Shown here: piece by piece, positions 62,101 to 64,000 of the stretch
Layout of the letters: every line of letters begins with the position of its first letter
How positions within the stretch are numbered: the first letter of the stretch is position 1
Assembly: GCA_965250105.1 (NCBI GenBank)
Contig: OZ252290.1
Span: forward strand, 496,001-560,000
Origin: JBCBSK01 sp965250105
GTDB lineage: Bacteria; Pseudomonadota; Alphaproteobacteria; Rhizobiales; Tepidamorphaceae
Direction of reading: 5' to 3'
Length of the DNA: 64,000 bases
Notes under the pieces: model-generated
Databases searched by the model: none
Told to the model about the DNA's origin: nothing
The model's input: only the letters and a program-made list of their open reading frames with translations
Made by a program: the position numbers and the translations under genes

Positions 62101-62469
62101 ATGGCCAGCGTTTCGTCTGCCATCTCGACTGGACTGCGCTGCAAATGCCCGCGCTGTGGCAAGGGTCCGCTGTTGACCGGTTTTCTGACGTTGCGCGACT
62201 CCTGCCCCGAATGCGGCCTCGATTACGGCTTCGCCGATGCTGGCGACGGCCCGGCCTTCTTCGTCATGTCGATCGTCGGCATCGTCGTCGTCGGCCTGGT
62301 GCTGATCGTCGAGATCCTCTACCGCCCGCCGCTCTGGCTGCATGTCGCCTATTCGCTGCCCTTCCTGCTCGGCCTGTCGCTCGCGCTGCTGCGCCCGTTC
62401 AAGGGCGTGCTGATCGCGCTGCAGTTCTATCACAAGGCCGAAGAAGGGCGCCTGGACCGCGAGCCGTGA
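62101..62469 (+). CDS. DUF983 domain-containing protein
   Basis: A 122-residue protein. The N-terminus carries two CxxC motifs, CKCPRCGKGPLL and CPECGLDYG, a likely zinc ribbon; two membrane helices follow (FFVMSIVGIVVVGLVLIVEIL and HVAYSLPFLLGLSLALL). This family regularly lies between coxC and surf1 in alphaproteobacteria and is presumed to help oxidase assembly, but its function is unproven. Its TGA overlaps the GTG start of surf1. Confidence 0.9.
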   Translation: MASVSSAISTGLRCKCPRCGKGPLLTGFLTLRDSCPECGLDYGFADAGDGPAFFVMSIVGIVVVGLVLIVEILYRPPLWLHVAYSLPFLLGLSLALLRPFKGVLIALQFYHKAEEGRLDREP

Positions 62470-63206
62470 GCCGGCTGGGCACCTGGCGCCGCGCCGCCTT
62501 GTGGCCGACGCTGGCCTTCATCCCCAGCCTGATCATCCTGTTGTCGCTTGGCCTGTGGCAGGTCCAAAGGCTCGACTGGAAAGAGGGCCTGATCGGCCAG
62601 ATCGAACAGCGCGCGACCGCCGCCCCCGTCCCGATCGCCGACGCCTTCGCCCGGGCCGATGCCGGAGAGGACATCGAATATCTCCGCGTCGCCCTGCCGG
62701 GCCGCTTCGCCCATGACGGCGAATTGCGCATGTTCGCCCATGCCCAGGAAGGCAGCGGCTTTCACCTGATCACCCCCTTCCTGCTCGATGACGGAGGGTT
62801 CGTCCTGGTCAATCGCGGCTATGTGCCCGAACCGCTCTTGGCAGCCGCCGAACGAAGCCCGGAGCCGGTGACCCTGACCGGGCTTGCCCGCGCACCGGAA
62901 GTCCCCGGCCTGTTCACCCCCGACAACGATCCCGCCGGCAATATCTGGTTCTGGCGTGATGGCACGGCCATGGCCGAGGCATCGGCCAGCGCCTCGGGTC
63001 TCGATCCAACCGCGTCGGCCGCCATTTTCGTCGATCTCGACCGGACCGATGACGGCCAATGGCCACGCGGCGGCGTAACCCGGCTTGAGCTGCCCAACCG
63101 GCATCTGGAATATGCGCTGACCTGGTTCGGCATGGCCGGGGCGCTGACGGTGATCTATCTGCTCTTCGTCAGATCACGTCTCACCCGGCCATCCGACAAG
63201 ATGTGA
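62466..63206 (+). CDS. SURF1 family protein, heme A chaperone
   Basis: A 246-residue SURF1 homologue that binds heme A and passes it to subunit I. It has the two-helix architecture: an N-terminal helix (PSLIILLSLGLWQVQRLDWK, in part) and a C-terminal helix (FGMAGALTVIYLLFV), with a periplasmic domain between containing GLWQVQRL, GFHLITPF, LVNRGYVP and the late NRHLEYALTW motif. The start is GTG 62466, sharing bases with the DUF983 stop (GTGA), so the two are coupled. Confidence 0.92.
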   Translation: MSRLGTWRRAALWPTLAFIPSLIILLSLGLWQVQRLDWKEGLIGQIEQRATAAPVPIADAFARADAGEDIEYLRVALPGRFAHDGELRMFAHAQEGSGFHLITPFLLDDGGFVLVNRGYVPEPLLAAAERSPEPVTLTGLARAPEVPGLFTPDNDPAGNIWFWRDGTAMAEASASASGLDPTASAAIFVDLDRTDDGQWPRGGVTRLELPNRHLEYALTWFGMAGALTVIYLLFVRSRLTRPSDKM

Positions 63207-63244
63207 GCCCGTCGGCGGGCCAACCCACAACGGAACCGGAGCGG

Positions 63245-64000
63245 ATGAACTATCGAAGCACGCGCGGCGAAACGCCCGATTACGGGTTCGCGGATGTGGT
63301 CCTCGCCGGCCTCGCACGCGATGGCGGGCTCTATCTTCCAGCGCACTATCCGCCGCTGCCAGGGGCCGAGATCGCCGGCCTCGCCGGCCAGCCCTATACG
63401 GCCGTCGCCGAGCGGGTCATCTCGCCTTATGTCGGCGCGGATATCGCGTCCGGCGACCTGAAGGCCATGATCGCGGATGCCTATGCCGGCTTCCGGCACG
63501 CCGCCGTCACCCCGCTCGTGCAGATCGGGCCGAACGACTTCGTCCTCGAACTGTTTCACGGCCCGACGCTCGCCTTCAAGGACGTCGCCATGCAGCTTCT
63601 CGGCCGCATGATGGACCATCTCCTGAAGGCTCGTGGCCGTCGCGCCACGATTGTCGGCGCCACCTCGGGCGATACCGGCGGCGCGGCGATCGAGGCGTTT
63701 CGCGGCCTCGACGCGGTCGATATCTTCATCCTCTACCCCGACGGCCGGGTCAGCGACGTCCAGCGCCGCCAGATGACGACGGTCGACGCGCCGAACGTTC
63801 ACGCGCTCGCCGTCGACGGCACCTTCGACGACTGCCAGGCCATCGTGAAGGCGCTGTTCAACCATGCCGCCTTCCGCGAGGAGGTCGCGCTGTCGGGCGT
63901 CAATTCGATCAATTGGGGCCGTATCGTTGCGCAAGCCGTCTATTACGTCGTCGCGGCCATCGCCCTGGGCGGCCCGCACCGCCCGGTCCGCTTCTCGGTG
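63245..64000 (+). CDS. thrC: threonine synthase, 5' part
   Basis: The first 252 codons of threonine synthase; the gene runs off the window. It starts MNYRSTRGETPDYGFADVVL and contains GPTLAFKDVAMQLLG with the PLP-binding lysine, and VGATSGDTGGAAIEAFRG, the phosphate-binding loop. The enzyme converts O-phosphohomoserine to threonine. It follows surf1 after 38 bases, the usual rhizobial arrangement, and may be read from the oxidase transcript as well as its own promoter. Confidence 0.95.
   Translation, partial: MNYRSTRGETPDYGFADVVLAGLARDGGLYLPAHYPPLPGAEIAGLAGQPYTAVAERVISPYVGADIASGDLKAMIADAYAGFRHAAVTPLVQIGPNDFVLELFHGPTLAFKDVAMQLLGRMMDHLLKARGRRATIVGATSGDTGGAAIEAFRGLDAVDIFILYPDGRVSDVQRRQMTTVDAPNVHALAVDGTFDDCQAIVKALFNHAAFREEVALSGVNSINWGRIVAQAVYYVVAAIALGGPHRPVRFSV

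Overview
The window is GC-rich, densely packed chromosomal DNA from an alphaproteobacterium, most probably of the order Hyphomicrobiales (Rhizobiales). The evidence is gene content and order: a NadQ-type regulator with a nadABC operon, a TIGR02301 family protein, minCDE, a block ppdK / glyS / DUF2207 / LemA / glyQ / S49 peptidase / methyltransferase / DUF2007 / polyprenyl synthase, an IalB family protein next to tldD, and a cytochrome aa3 locus in the order coxB-coxA-ctaB-coxF-ctaG-coxC-DUF983-surf1-thrC. Two perfect TTAA-N7-TTAA CtrA boxes fit this assignment. I saw no tRNA, rRNA, insertion sequence, prophage or CRISPR array. The region looks like core chromosome with a few accessory genes.

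Layout. 0-4 kb: small conserved proteins of unknown role (YbjN, NUDIX, TIGR02301, a secreted protein, a small membrane protein), then leftward RidA and GNAT genes. 4-7 kb: rightward operon of ygfZ, an HD hydrolase, a tyrosine phosphatase and the NAD regulator nadQ. 7-12.4 kb: a giant DUF2339 membrane protein, acuI and an MFS transporter. 12.5-16.4 kb: nadA-nadB-nadC, preceded by two palindromes I take to be NadQ operators. 16.5-18.5 kb: minCDE behind tandem CtrA boxes, ending in a strong terminator. 18.5-34.6 kb: cell wall hydrolase, meaB, ppdK, a small secreted protein, glyS, DUF2207, LemA, CDGSH, a small gene under a CtrA box, glyQ, a 59-residue protein, S49 peptidase, tRNA methyltransferase, DUF2007 and polyprenyl synthase. 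34.7-43.4 kb: uracil-DNA glycosylase, old yellow enzyme, ETF-QO, an SDR, a TPR protein, ispE, moaB and a receiver-only regulator. 43.5-49.5 kb: LysR / DUF1127 pair, MATE, CPA2 antiporter and a patatin lipoprotein. 49.8-53.8 kb: pstSCAB. 53.8-64 kb: tldD, IalB, the cytochrome oxidase locus and the start of thrC.

How it works together. The nadQ product is expected to repress nadABC through paired TATACTCA-N3-TGAGTATA sites, one of which covers the likely -10 element of nadA. CtrA is predicted to tie minCDE, and a small uncharacterised gene near 29.6 kb, to the cell cycle. PhoB-like boxes lie before pstS and in the ppdK / small secreted protein intergenic region. The coxBAC group encodes the structural subunits of aa3 oxidase, with ctaB (heme O), ctaG (copper insertion) and surf1 (heme insertion) as assembly factors.

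I found no clearly new multi-gene system. The best leads are regulatory (NadQ operators, CtrA box at 29.57 kb, Pho box at 23.64 kb), two enzymes with altered key residues (SDR with Phe for the catalytic Tyr; family 4-like glycosylase with only three cysteines), and small proteins of unknown function. All motif matches were made by eye.
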